From the NCBI RefSeq assembly GCF_029382255.1, contig NZ_JARLLG010000005.1:124001-188000 (forward strand): a stretch of 64,000 bases of DNA, written 5' to 3'. The stretch is from Isoptericola croceus (GTDB taxonomy: Bacteria; Actinomycetota; Actinomycetes; Actinomycetales; Cellulomonadaceae). Below, one piece after another: positions 1-7,953 of the stretch. Every line of letters begins with the position of its first letter. Positions within the stretch are counted from its first letter, which is position 1. The notes under the pieces are model-generated. The model did not search any database. It had not been told where the DNA came from and was given only the letters and a program-made list of their open reading frames with translations. The position numbers and the translations under genes were made by a program.

Positions 1-1
1 C

Positions 2-262
2 GGCCGCGTCGGCACCGGCTTCAGCGACGCCGAACGGCGTCGGCTCACCGAGCTCCTCGGTCCGCTCACGCGCACCACACCACCGGTCCCCGAGGTCCCC
101 GCCGTGGACGCCGCCGGCGCGACCTGGGTGGACCCGAGCCAGGTGGTCGAGGTGTCGCACGCCGGCTGGACCGGCGGCGCACCAGGGTCGGGCAGCCTCC
201 GTCACGCCGTCTGGCGTGGTCGACGACCGGACAAGCGGCCGCAGGACGTCCGGGTCGAGTGA
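2..262 (+). CDS. ATP-dependent DNA ligase, C-terminal end (partial)
   Basis: This reading frame is open from the first base of the window and ends at TGA 260-262, giving the last 86 residues of a protein whose start lies outside. It reads GRVGTGFSDAERRRL near the front and then GWT...LRHAVWRG..PDKRP, which are the conserved blocks of the OB-fold/C-terminal domain of bacterial ATP-dependent DNA ligases (LigC/LigD ligase domain). Such ligases seal nicks with ATP and often act in end joining. The lysine nucleotidyl-transfer site is not in the window, so the class cannot be settled. The next gene is convergent. Confidence 0.82.
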   Translation, partial: GRVGTGFSDAERRRLTELLGPLTRTTPPVPEVPAVDAAGATWVDPSQVVEVSHAGWTGGAPGSGSLRHAVWRGRRPDKRPQDVRVE

Positions 263-276
263 GCGCCCGTGGACGG

Positions 277-1104
277 TCAGCTCTGGGCCGGTCGCCCGTG
301 CCGCCAGTAGCCGACGAAGTCGATGTGCGCCTTGGGGACACCACGGTCGTTCACGAGGTGGCGGCGCACCCCGGTGGCCAGGCTCGACTCCCCCACCACG
401 AAGGCGTACACGCTGCTCCTCGGGAGCTGGGTCCCCTGCACCACGGCCAGCGCGGCCTGTCCCGGCACGTCGTTGGCATCGGCCCGGTCCCGCTCGACCC
501 AGAGCAGGTCGATGCCGTCCGGGACGCGGAGGTCCTGCTTGTCGTCCGCCGTCGGCACCTCGATGATCGCGAGCCCGCGGGCGTCGCCGGGCAGCGACTC
601 GCAGACCCCGGCGACGGCGGGCAGCCCGGACTCGTCGGCGACGAGCAGCGTCCAGTCGTGCTCATGGCGCGGGTTGTACCCGATGCCCTGGTCGAGGATC
701 CCGACGGTGTCCCCGGTCTGCGCGGTCTCGGCGAAGGTCGTGCCCGGGCCGTGCGGTTCGTCGGCACCGCCGTGGACGACGAAGTCGACGTCGATCTCGT
801 GCAGGTCGGGTCGGGCGGCCCGGATCGTGTAGCTGCGCACCCACGGCCGGCGCGCCTTCGGTGTGGCGAGGTACTGGGCGTACCAGCCCAGGCTGGACGT
901 ACGGGTGGGCAGCCGCATCGCGTCCTGGCCGGGACGCGGGAGGAAGAGCCGGAACCACTGGTCGTACCCGCCGAGGGTGAGGTGTCCGAGCCCATCGCCG
1001 CCGAGGGTCACCCGGACCAGGTTCGGCGACACGCGCTTGGTCCTCACGACCTCGGCGAGCAGCACGTGCGGTTCGACGGGCTTTCGACCCCGGTAGGCAC
1101 TCAT
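277..1104 (-). CDS. Siderophore-interacting FAD-binding protein (ferric-siderophore reductase family)
   Basis: The 275-residue product has the layout of the SIP family: an FAD-binding barrel with the flavin motif RSYTIR at residues 90-95, DFVVHG at 107-112, and the nucleotide-binding half starting with ADESGLPAV at 156-164, ending with a GYWR block. Family members reduce ferric siderophores in the cytoplasm to release iron. The ATG at 1102-1104 has no Shine-Dalgarno sequence, but a TAACCT -10-like hexamer (1112-1117) lies 7 bases upstream, suggesting a leaderless mRNA. That hexamer is embedded in a DtxR/IdeR-type palindrome, so iron repression is likely. No siderophore biosynthesis gene is adjacent. 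Confidence 0.92.
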   Translation of the reverse strand: MSAYRGRKPVEPHVLLAEVVRTKRVSPNLVRVTLGGDGLGHLTLGGYDQWFRLFLPRPGQDAMRLPTRTSSLGWYAQYLATPKARRPWVRSYTIRAARPDLHEIDVDFVVHGGADEPHGPGTTFAETAQTGDTVGILDQGIGYNPRHEHDWTLLVADESGLPAVAGVCESLPGDARGLAIIEVPTADDKQDLRVPDGIDLLWVERDRADANDVPGQAALAVVQGTQLPRSSVYAFVVGESSLATGVRRHLVNDRGVPKAHIDFVGYWRHGRPAQS

Positions 1105-1109
1105 GGAAG

Positions 1110-1128
1110 AGAGGTTAGGCGAACCTCA
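1110..1128. promoter_or_regulatory. IdeR/DtxR-type iron box
   Basis: The 19-mer agaggttaggcgaacctca matches the DtxR/IdeR consensus TTAGGTTAGGCTAACCTAA at 15 of 19 positions. Its core is the palindrome GAGGTT-5-AACCTC. It overlaps the putative -10 of the siderophore-interacting protein gene and lies just 6 bases from its ATG, an ideal position for repression by iron-loaded IdeR. Confidence 0.85.
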
Positions 1129-1186
1129 CTCAATTGCCCAGACAGTGCTCACCGTGCGGACACCGGCGGTACCCCAGACTGGTGGC

Positions 1187-1960
1187 ATGCCCACCCGCCG
1201 TGGCCCGCTGCGCGTCGTCCGCCTCCTCCCGCTCCTGCTGGTCTGCGGGCTGGCCGGCTGCCTGCCCGACGTCGGCCCGCCGGCCGGTGAGCCGAGCGGC
1301 GCTGCGTCCGCCCCCGCCCCGACGTTCTCGGCGCCGCCCTCACCCGCACTGACCCAAGAGGTGGGCTCCACCGTGACGGTCCGCTCGGGCGACGTCGAGC
1401 TCGTCGTGTCGTCATCGCGGCCGCCGGGCGTCGACACCGACGACGCGAGCACGACGACGGTCCTCGACGTCGGCCCGGACGCCCCGGCGACGCTGACGGT
1501 GGGGGGCGACCGGACGCTCGCGGTGAACGCGGACGGGACGGCGAGCGTCCTGGACGACGGCGGCACCCCGGTCGGCGGGCTGACGGCCCCGTCCGGCGGC
1601 GCGCGCCTCGTGCCGGTCGACGACGCGAGCGTGCAGATCGTCTCGGACCTCACCGGTACGGCCACCACGGCGCTGGGGTCGCGGGCCGTGGCCGCTACCG
1701 ACTGGGGCGACCGCGAGGGCGGCCGGTCGCTGGCCGTGACCCCCACCGACTGGGCACGGTCCGCCGGCCTCGCGGGCGAGGGGCTCGTCTGGGCCGAGCT
1801 GGTCGCCGCAGAACCGGAGGTCGACACGGCCTCGATGCGCGACCAGCTCACCTGCCACGCCGTCGGCGCACCGGACAAGCCCACCTGGAACCTCGAACCC
1901 TGGCGTCCTGACGTGGGCCTCGCTGCCGTGCTCGCCGCGCGGTGCAACCCCACCGGCTGA
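1187..1960 (+). CDS. DUF2599 lipoprotein
   Basis: The product is 257 residues from ATG 1187. It starts with a positively charged stretch and a hydrophobic signal ending in the lipobox LAGC (Cys25), so it should be a membrane-anchored lipoprotein. The last 70 residues carry the DUF2599 signature: a serine-methionine-arginine-leucine run, then GAPDKPTWNLEPWRPDVG and a final CNPT. The function of this domain is unknown. The start at 1187 rather than 1103 is chosen because it begins the signal peptide and follows a CAGACT hexamer (1175-1180) by 6 bases. The gene is divergent from the iron-regulated gene but clear of its iron box. Confidence 0.8.
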   Translation: MPTRRGPLRVVRLLPLLLVCGLAGCLPDVGPPAGEPSGAASAPAPTFSAPPSPALTQEVGSTVTVRSGDVELVVSSSRPPGVDTDDASTTTVLDVGPDAPATLTVGGDRTLAVNADGTASVLDDGGTPVGGLTAPSGGARLVPVDDASVQIVSDLTGTATTALGSRAVAATDWGDREGGRSLAVTPTDWARSAGLAGEGLVWAELVAAEPEVDTASMRDQLTCHAVGAPDKPTWNLEPWRPDVGLAAVLAARCNPTG

Positions 1961-1972
1961 CCCGCCCGGCCC

Positions 1973-2971
1973 TCAGACCAGACGCAGCACCTCGGCCTCC
2001 TCGTCGCCGGTGAGACCCGTCACGGGCGCCTCCGGGTGGGCGCGGAGCCAGGCGAGCACGTCGCGTGCCGTCTCCTGCACCGGGCGCGGCGACAGGCCCG
2101 CGACGAGCGCCGGCCCGGCGTCGTGCGCGGCCAAGCCGTCGTACTCCGGCCGGGGCAGCCACAGCGGCACCGACCGGTCTCCGGACCACGGCCGGACGTC
2201 GAGCTCGCCCAGGCGTGCGGCGTCGACCCAGCGCCAGCGTGGTTCGACGCCGCAGCCCCGCGCGACCGCGGCGAGCACCTCGCGGATCGGCGTGGCCGGT
2301 CCCACGGCGTCGAAGACCCCTGCGACGCGCCGTTCCGCGAGGTCGACCACCCAGGCGGCGAGGTCACGCACGTCGATCGCCTGGACAAGATCGTCCGGAG
2401 CACCCGGAGCGAGGACCTCCGCACCGGCGGCACCTCGCCCGGTACCGTCGGCCAGCCTGCGCATCCGCGCCGGCCAGTACGCGAAGCGGCCCGACGGGTC
2501 GTCCGGGCCCACGATCAACCCGGGCCGGACGACGGCGAAGCTCCCCACGCCGTCGCGCACCGTCTGCTCGCACGCGACCTTCATGGCGCCGTACGCCTCG
2601 GAGCCGGACGCCGGGTCGACGTCGGCCGACTCCGGTTCGCGCAGCCGCCCGGCACCTGGTCCCGCGGGGTCGGCGTCGTCGGCGTAGACGTTGATCGTGG
2701 AGACGAACACCCAGTGCGCGTCCGGCCAGGCGGCGACGGCCCGGCGCACGTGCGACGGCGTCCGGGAGACGTCGACGACGGCGTCGAACCGCTCCTCGGT
2801 CAACGCCGTCGGCAGCTCGAGGTCGCGGTCGACGACGACGTGGCGCGCACCGTCGGGCACGACGCCGGAGCGGCCGCGACTGGCTGCCACGACGTCGTGA
2901 CCGCGCGCGAGGGCCACCTCCACGACCGCCCGCGAGAGAAAGACCGTCCCACCCAGCACCAAAAGCCTCAT
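1973..2971 (-). CDS. NAD-dependent epimerase/dehydratase-like protein (extended SDR)
   Basis: The 332-residue product begins MRLLVLGGTVFLSR, an N-terminal Rossmann nucleotide-binding loop of the GGTxF type, and carries a YxxxK pair (Tyr127, Lys131) after an STINVY strand, which is the usual extended short-chain dehydrogenase catalytic set. The substrate cannot be read from sequence. The start at 2971 is preferred over 3007 because the extra 12 residues are arginine-rich and precede the Rossmann strand; a CATCGT hexamer sits 6 bases upstream. The gene ends 12 bases from the convergent DUF2599 lipoprotein gene. Confidence 0.85.
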   Translation of the reverse strand: MRLLVLGGTVFLSRAVVEVALARGHDVVAASRGRSGVVPDGARHVVVDRDLELPTALTEERFDAVVDVSRTPSHVRRAVAAWPDAHWVFVSTINVYADDADPAGPGAGRLREPESADVDPASGSEAYGAMKVACEQTVRDGVGSFAVVRPGLIVGPDDPSGRFAYWPARMRRLADGTGRGAAGAEVLAPGAPDDLVQAIDVRDLAAWVVDLAERRVAGVFDAVGPATPIREVLAAVARGCGVEPRWRWVDAARLGELDVRPWSGDRSVPLWLPRPEYDGLAAHDAGPALVAGLSPRPVQETARDVLAWLRAHPEAPVTGLTGDEEAEVLRLV

Positions 2972-3079
2972 GCGCCCACGATGTCGCCTCCGCGGCCGGT
3001 CGGGCAACGCGGTCTGCCACGAGCAGAAGAACGGACGCGGTCGGTCCTGGTGACAGCGCGCCTTACCGCCGGGAGGTCG

Positions 3080-3504
3080 TCACCCGGCTTGACGCTCGGC
3101 CGTCGAGCGCAGGACGCAGAACTCGTTGCCCGCGGGATCCGCGAGCACCTGCCAGCCCGTCCCCGGACCGGCGATGCCACGGTGGTCGGCGACCAGGGAC
3201 GCACCGCGGCTCAGGAGGGACTCGACCTCCTCGTCGCGCCGGCCTGCGCGGGGCTGCAGGTCGAGGTGCAGGCGATTCTTGGCGGACTTCCCCTCGGGCA
3301 CCTCGATGAAGAGCAGCACCGGGCCGTCACCGTCCGGGTCGACGATCGCGACCTCCTCGTCGCCCGGCCCGCCCGGGCCGTCCGGATCATCGAGGTCGTC
3401 GGCGTAACCGAGCGTCTGCTTCCACCACTGCGCCAGCTCGTAGGCGTTGCCGCGGAGTGGTGACCACCCGCCCGACGCTACGACCGCCAGGTGACACCGG
3501 CCAT
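3080..3504 (-). pseudogene. VOC/glyoxalase-like protein, frameshifted near its start
   Basis: The downstream frame encodes a glyoxalase-like domain with the markers LRGNAYELAQWWKQTLGY, VLLFIEVPEGKSAKNRLHLDL and WQVLADPAGNEFCVL. In that frame there is no ATG, GTG or TTG upstream of the domain before a stop; the only start-type codon is an internal GTG at 3317-3319. In another frame ATG 3502-3504 reads MAGVTWRS and stops. Adding one G at the CGGTCG near 3479-3482 would join the two as MAGVTWRVVASGGWSPLRGNAYELA, which looks like an intact N-terminal beta strand. It is therefore a one-base deletion or a sequencing error. Confidence 0.6.
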
Positions 3505-3539
3505 CCGTGCCCGCCGGACCACCGCGCTAGCGTGTTCCC

Positions 3540-4775
3540 GTGACCCTCACCATCCGCCGCTCGGCCTTCGCTGACGTCCGTGCCGCTCGACGCCTCGGCG
3601 ACGAGGCGTTCGGCATCCCCGCCGAACGAGCACCGGACCCGCAGCCCGACAGCTGGCCGTCGGCGAACACGCGTCCGTGGTCGGCCTGGGACGGCGACGA
3701 CCTGGTCGCCACCCTGGGGGTGCGGCACTTCACGTCCTGGTTCCACGGTGCCGCCGTGCCGACCGCCGGGTTCGCGGGGGTGACGGTGGCCGCGGAGCGC
3801 CGCGGCGAGGGCGTGCTGCGGCCCCTGTTCGACGCCGCCCTCACCGAGGCTCGCGAGCACGGCGAGGTCGTCTCGACCTTGTACCCGAGCGCGTCCGGGA
3901 TCTACCGCGGGCTCGGCTACGAGGTGATCGGCTCGTACGACGAGGCGCGCCTACCGATGTCGGCGCTCGCTGCGGTCCGGGCGCCGTCGGGCGGGGTGCG
4001 CACCCGGCGCGCGACCGCGAGCGATGCGGCGGCGATCCACACCGTGTACCGCACGTGGGCGACCGGCCAGAACGGTCCGCTCACTCGCGAGGAGAAGCCG
4101 TTCGCCGTGGACCACGACGAGATGTTCGGCCCGGGATCGCCGTACACGGGGGTCAGCCTCGCCGTGGGGCCCGACGGCGAGGCCCTCGGGTTCGCGAGCT
4201 GGACCCGGAGGTCCGGGCACGACGGGGCGGGCGCCATCGAGGTCGACGATCTCGTCGCGCTCGCGCCGGACGCGGCGCGGGCGCTGTGGCGCGTCATCGG
4301 GTCGTTCGCCACAGTGGCCGGCTCGGTGCGGGTCTCGACGTCGGGCGGGTGGACGGGGGCAGACTCGAGCCGTCTCGTCTTGCCCGACCACACCGCCACC
4401 ACCACGAGCCGCCCGTACATGCTGCGCCTGCTGGACGTCGTCGGTGCCCTCGGGTCCGCGCACGTGCCGCCGCTGGACACGCGCGTACCGTTCGCCGTCG
4501 TCGACCCCCGGACCCCGGACATCGAGGGCGCGTGGACGCTCGTGGTGGACGACGGCGCGGTGGACGTCCGGCCGGATGCTCGGCTCGCACCGAGCGCGGG
4601 GCGAGGACCCGACCGACCGACGTTCACCTCACACGGGCTCGCCCTCAGCTACGCCGGCGCCGCGTCGACCGCGAACCTGCGTCTGGCCGGCCACCTCTCC
4701 GGACCGTCGACCCACGACCCGGTGTGGGACGCCCTGTGGCACGGCCGGGACGTGCACGTGCGCGACTACTTCTGA
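3540..4775 (+). CDS. Eis-family GNAT N-acetyltransferase
   Basis: The 411-residue protein has the three-part Eis arrangement: an N-terminal GNAT domain with the acetyl-CoA loop VTVAAERRGEGVL at about 80-92, a second GNAT-like domain, and a sterol-carrier-like C-terminal domain ending in Phe411. In Eis proteins the free C-terminal carboxylate acts as catalytic base, and the ending DYF fits. Known members acetylate aminoglycosides, peptides or other amines; the natural substrate here is unknown. The GTG start has no Shine-Dalgarno sequence and lies 6 bases after TAGCGT (3528-3533), a leaderless pattern. It is divergent from the frameshifted VOC gene. Confidence 0.88.
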   Translation: MTLTIRRSAFADVRAARRLGDEAFGIPAERAPDPQPDSWPSANTRPWSAWDGDDLVATLGVRHFTSWFHGAAVPTAGFAGVTVAAERRGEGVLRPLFDAALTEAREHGEVVSTLYPSASGIYRGLGYEVIGSYDEARLPMSALAAVRAPSGGVRTRRATASDAAAIHTVYRTWATGQNGPLTREEKPFAVDHDEMFGPGSPYTGVSLAVGPDGEALGFASWTRRSGHDGAGAIEVDDLVALAPDAARALWRVIGSFATVAGSVRVSTSGGWTGADSSRLVLPDHTATTTSRPYMLRLLDVVGALGSAHVPPLDTRVPFAVVDPRTPDIEGAWTLVVDDGAVDVRPDARLAPSAGRGPDRPTFTSHGLALSYAGAASTANLRLAGHLSGPSTHDPVWDALWHGRDVHVRDYF

Positions 4776-4782
4776 ACGGCGC

Positions 4783-5475
4783 TCAGCAAGAGGCCGCGAC
4801 GTCGGTGCGGTAGCTCAGTGCCCAGCAGAGGACGCTGACGTCCTGGCGCACTCCGTCGACGGCGTCGCGCAGCCCGGCGACGTCCCGGCGCAGTGTGTCC
4901 AGGTCGGAGGTGCTGGCAGCATCCTGACCGTCCCGCAGGTCGTCGCGCACGGTCGCGAGATCGTTCTGGACCGTGCCGAGCCCGTCCTGGAGGTTCGTCT
5001 CCAGGCTGTCGATCCCGTGCGACACCTCGAGCAGACGCGTCTGCAGGTCGTCCATCCCCGCGGCGCCCTCCGCGGGGAATCCCGTCCAGGCCTCGACGCT
5101 CTCCACCCGACCGGCCAGCGCATCGACCGTCTCGACGTCCGGTGCCTCCTCGAGGGCCGCACGGAGGCGGGCGGCCTCGTCCTGCGCGACCTCGACCTGG
5201 GCGACCGCAGTCTCCACCTCGCCCGCCAGCTTCCGGTTCGCCGACCAGAGCACGGCCACACCGACCGTGGCGACGAGCGCGAGGACCAGCGCGGCCGCGA
5301 GGACGGCGGTCTGGGCGCGGGCCGTGCCGAGCAGGTCTCGGCCCGGCCTCGCTGTCGGCGGCGGTTCCGGAGGGAACAGGGAAGCGACGGTCGCCGTCTG
5401 CCCGGTGCCCGGCCGCCGGGCGATCCGGCCGCCGCCTGTCCCGGTCCGGGCCGACGTACCTGGCTCGTGCAGCAT
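4783..5475 (-). CDS. Single-pass membrane protein with a long coiled coil
   Basis: The 230-residue product has a glycine/proline/arginine-rich N-terminus (1-52), one hydrophobic segment at about 56-78 and then a heptad-patterned, glutamate/arginine/leucine-rich coiled coil to about residue 215, ending in a short tail with cysteines. No enzymatic motif is visible and I do not recognise the family. The start at 5475 follows GAGGAGCGAG, a good Shine-Dalgarno sequence. The long frame continuing upstream to 6291 on this strand is only antisense to the pdxH-like gene. It is convergent with the Eis-like gene and divergent from the pdxH-like gene. Confidence 0.7.
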   Translation of the reverse strand: MLHEPGTSARTGTGGGRIARRPGTGQTATVASLFPPEPPPTARPGRDLLGTARAQTAVLAAALVLALVATVGVAVLWSANRKLAGEVETAVAQVEVAQDEAARLRAALEEAPDVETVDALAGRVESVEAWTGFPAEGAAGMDDLQTRLLEVSHGIDSLETNLQDGLGTVQNDLATVRDDLRDGQDAASTSDLDTLRRDVAGLRDAVDGVRQDVSVLCWALSYRTDVAASC

Positions 5476-5586
5476 CTCGCTCCTCCGCGCCCGTGGGTGT
5501 TGTCGGTGACATCCTTGCGTCCGCCGTGTCCCGCCACAAGCAGTTCGCCGGTGTCCTCCGTACCCCGAGGTGGGCATGATGGAAGC

Positions 5587-6273
5587 ATGCCCATCACCAG
5601 CTTCCGCGAGCGCCTGCGCGCTCTGCCCGTGCTCCCTGACGGCTTGCCCGCCTGGGAGGTCGAGGAACTTGCCGACCTCCCAGTGAGGCCGCACCAGCTC
5701 TTCGAGCAGTGGTTTGACGAGACGGTCGCCGCCGGCGCGACGGGCCCCCACGCGATGACCCTGTCGACGTCGGACGGGCACGGCGCGGTGCGCGCCCGCA
5801 CGGTGATCCTCAAGGACCTCACCGCCGGCGGCTGGTGGTTCGCGGGTCATGCGAGCAGCCCCAAGGGCCTCGACCTGGCGGCCGACCCGCGCGCCGCGCT
5901 GACGTTCCTGTGGCGCGAGACGGGCCGCCAGGTGCGCGTCGCCGGCACGGTGACGTCGCATCCCGACGACGGCGCTGCGGACTTCCGCGCCCGCCCGGAC
6001 GTCTCGCGCGCCGCCGGTCTGGTGGACCGGCAGAGTCAGGTGCTGGGCAGCCTGGGCGAGCACCGCGCGGCGTGGGCCGAGGCCCTGGACCGCGTCCGCG
6101 CCGACCCCGACCTCGTCGCACCCACCTGGACGGCCTGGCGTCTCGACCCGATCGAGGTGGAGTTCTGGCAGTCCGGCACCGGCACCGGGCAGACCCGCGT
6201 GCGGTACCGCGCTGACGAACCCACTCACGACGCGACCCGCACCACGTGGACCAAGGAGCTGTTGTGGCCGTGA
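5587..6273 (+). CDS. pdxH: Pyridoxamine/pyridoxine 5'-phosphate oxidase family protein
   Basis: The 228-residue product shows the FMN-binding split barrel of PdxH: a VRARTVILKDLTAGGWWF block, SSPKGLDL and FLWRETGRQVRVAG, followed by the SRAAGLVDRQSQ region and a C-terminal WTAWRLDPIEVEFWQ. It would oxidise pyridoxine or pyridoxamine 5'-phosphate to pyridoxal 5'-phosphate. The C-terminus is somewhat divergent from E. coli PdxH, so a related flavin oxidase cannot be excluded. The ATG at 5587 follows CATGAT (5575-5580) by 6 bases. The stop at 6273 lies 3 bases before the first of three CRP-like sites of mqo. Confidence 0.8.
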   Translation: MPITSFRERLRALPVLPDGLPAWEVEELADLPVRPHQLFEQWFDETVAAGATGPHAMTLSTSDGHGAVRARTVILKDLTAGGWWFAGHASSPKGLDLAADPRAALTFLWRETGRQVRVAGTVTSHPDDGAADFRARPDVSRAAGLVDRQSQVLGSLGEHRAAWAEALDRVRADPDLVAPTWTAWRLDPIEVEFWQSGTGTGQTRVRYRADEPTHDATRTTWTKELLWP

Positions 6274-6276
6274 CCG

Positions 6277-6292
6277 TGTGACCCACATCACT
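6277..6292. promoter_or_regulatory. CRP/GlxR-like site 1 upstream of mqo
   Basis: TGTGACCCACATCACT fits TGTGA-N6-TCACA at 9 of 10 defined bases. It begins 3 bases after the pdxH-like stop codon and is the most distal of three such sites before mqo. Confidence 0.6.
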
Positions 6293-6307
6293 GCAGGTCA
6301 GCGCCCT

Positions 6308-6323
6308 TGTGACCTTGATCTCA
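6308..6323. promoter_or_regulatory. CRP/GlxR-like site 2 upstream of mqo
   Basis: TGTGACCTTGATCTCA fits TGTGA-N6-TCACA at 9 of 10 defined bases. It starts 31 bases after site 1 and 21 bases before site 3, that is about three and two helical turns. Confidence 0.6.
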
Positions 6324-6328
6324 TTCTT

Positions 6329-6357
6329 TGTGACACTTTTCACCAGCGTCGTAGCAT
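6329..6357 (+). promoter_or_regulatory. CRP/GlxR-like site 3 overlapping the mqo promoter
   Basis: TGTGACACTTTTCACC (6329-6344) fits TGTGA-N6-TCACA at 9 of 10. Its left half coincides with a -35-like position, 17 bases before the -10 TAGCAT (6352-6357), which lies 6 bases before the GTG start of mqo. A regulator bound here would touch RNA polymerase directly. Confidence 0.6.
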
Positions 6358-6363
6358 GGCCCG

Positions 6364-7935
6364 GTGACTACGCGCGCAACGGCCTCCAGCAACGGCTCCT
6401 CCGACGCCGTCGACGTCGTCCTCATCGGCGGCGGCATCATGAGCGCCACCCTCGGGACGCTGATCCAGCAGCTCGAACCGACGTGGTCGATCCGCATCAT
6501 CGAACGCCTCGACGAGGTGGCGCTCGAGTCGTCCAGCCCCTGGAACAACGCCGGGACCGGGCACGCGGCGCTCTGCGAGCTGAACTACACGCCGGAGCGG
6601 CCGGACGGCACGATCGACATCTCCAAGGCCGTGGCGATCAACGAACAGTTCCAGACGTCGCGCGAGCTCTGGCACCACCTGCTCGCGACCGGCCGGCTCG
6701 CGGACTCCTCGTTCGTCAGCCGCACCCCGCACATGACGTTCGTGCGCGGGTCGAAGAACGTGGACTACCTGCGCCGCCGGCACAGCACGCTGAGCGCGCA
6801 CCCGCTGTTCCGTGACCTGGAGTTCTCCACGGATCGCGCCGAGATCGGTCGCTGGGCGCCGCTGCTCACCACCGAGCGGGACACCGACGAGCCCATCGCC
6901 GCGACGCGGTCCGTCGCCGGCACCGACGTCGACTTCGGCAACCTCACACGCCAGCTCATCGACGGTCTCGTGGCCCATGGTGCCGAGCTCCAGCTCCAGC
7001 GCGAGGTCCGCTCCCTCAAGCGCACCCGAGACGGCGGATGGCGCCTGCGCGTCAAGGACCGCTCGTGGAACGCGCCGCAGCGGATGTCCACGGTCAAGGC
7101 CCGCTTCGTGTTCGTCGGAGCGGGCGGCGGTGCCCTGCCGCTGCTCCAGTCCGCAGGCATCCCCGAGATCAAGGGCTTCGGCGGTTTCCCGATCTCCGGC
7201 GAGTTCCTGCGTACCGACAACCCGGAGATCGTCGCGCAGCACCAGGCCAAGGTCTACGGCAAGGCCGACGTCGGCGCCCCGCCCATGTCCGTCCCGCACC
7301 TGGACACCCGTGTGGTGGACGGCAAGAGCTACCTGATGTTCGGCCCCTACGCCGGGTTCAGCCCCAAGTACCTCAAGAAGGGCAAGTACCTCGGTCTCGT
7401 GACCTCGCTGCGCGCCCACAACCTCACCTCGATGCTGGGCGCCGGTCTCAAGAACCTGGACCTCACCCAGTACCTGGTAGGACAGGTCGTCGCCGCGCCC
7501 GAGACGAAGTTCCACGCCCTGCAGCAGTTCATGCCGACCGCGCACCCGAAGGACTGGGAGACGATCACCGCCGGCCAGCGCGTCCAGGTCATCAAGCGTG
7601 ACGCGGACGGCAAGGGCGTCCTGCAGTTCGGCACGGAGATCGTGTCCGCCGCGGACGGCTCCATCGCCGGTCTGCTCGGTGCGTCGCCGGGCGCCTCGAC
7701 CGCCGTCTCCGCGATGGTGGACCTGCTCGAGGGGTGCTTCCCCTCCGAGTTCGCGTCCTGGCGACCCGTGCTCGCCTCGATGATGCCCAGCCTCGACGGC
7801 GTCCCCGCCGACGCCCGCGAGATCGACACCACGACGGACGCAGCCGCCGAGCTCTCCGCCAGCGAGCTGGTCGCGCGCAACGGCGGCGTCGTGCCCGCCA
7901 GCGTCTACGAGTCGCGGGCCGACTCACGCTCCTGA
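6364..7935 (+). CDS. mqo: Malate:quinone oxidoreductase
   Basis: The 523-residue protein begins its FAD-binding fold with VDVVLIGGGIMSATLG (about 16-31), followed by the Mqo-specific SSSPWNNAGTGHAALCELNYTPE, and continues with conserved GGFPISGEFLR and LLGASPGASTAVSAM blocks. Mqo is a peripheral membrane flavoprotein that oxidises malate to oxaloacetate and feeds electrons to menaquinone, bypassing NAD-dependent malate dehydrogenase. The GTG start at 6364 has no Shine-Dalgarno sequence but follows TAGCAT by 6 bases, so a leaderless transcript is likely. Three CRP/GlxR-like sites sit upstream, suggesting cAMP-linked carbon control. Confidence 0.96.
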   Translation: MTTRATASSNGSSDAVDVVLIGGGIMSATLGTLIQQLEPTWSIRIIERLDEVALESSSPWNNAGTGHAALCELNYTPERPDGTIDISKAVAINEQFQTSRELWHHLLATGRLADSSFVSRTPHMTFVRGSKNVDYLRRRHSTLSAHPLFRDLEFSTDRAEIGRWAPLLTTERDTDEPIAATRSVAGTDVDFGNLTRQLIDGLVAHGAELQLQREVRSLKRTRDGGWRLRVKDRSWNAPQRMSTVKARFVFVGAGGGALPLLQSAGIPEIKGFGGFPISGEFLRTDNPEIVAQHQAKVYGKADVGAPPMSVPHLDTRVVDGKSYLMFGPYAGFSPKYLKKGKYLGLVTSLRAHNLTSMLGAGLKNLDLTQYLVGQVVAAPETKFHALQQFMPTAHPKDWETITAGQRVQVIKRDADGKGVLQFGTEIVSAADGSIAGLLGASPGASTAVSAMVDLLEGCFPSEFASWRPVLASMMPSLDGVPADAREIDTTTDAAAELSASELVARNGGVVPASVYESRADSRS

Positions 7936-7953
7936 ACGCTCGGGCTGCGGCGG

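Noticed and set aside
2036-3463. A 475-codon plus-strand frame opposite the epimerase-like and VOC genes
   Set aside because: It covers two genes on the other strand and reads as valine/arginine-rich antisense sequence without domains.
4024-5586. Upstream extension of the pdxH-like frame
   Set aside because: The first 521 codons read across the acetyltransferase gene and antisense to the coiled-coil gene; the real start is ATG 5587.
5476-6291. Extension of the coiled-coil membrane protein frame to 6291
   Set aside because: It is antisense to the pdxH-like gene and the ATG at 5475 has its own Shine-Dalgarno sequence.
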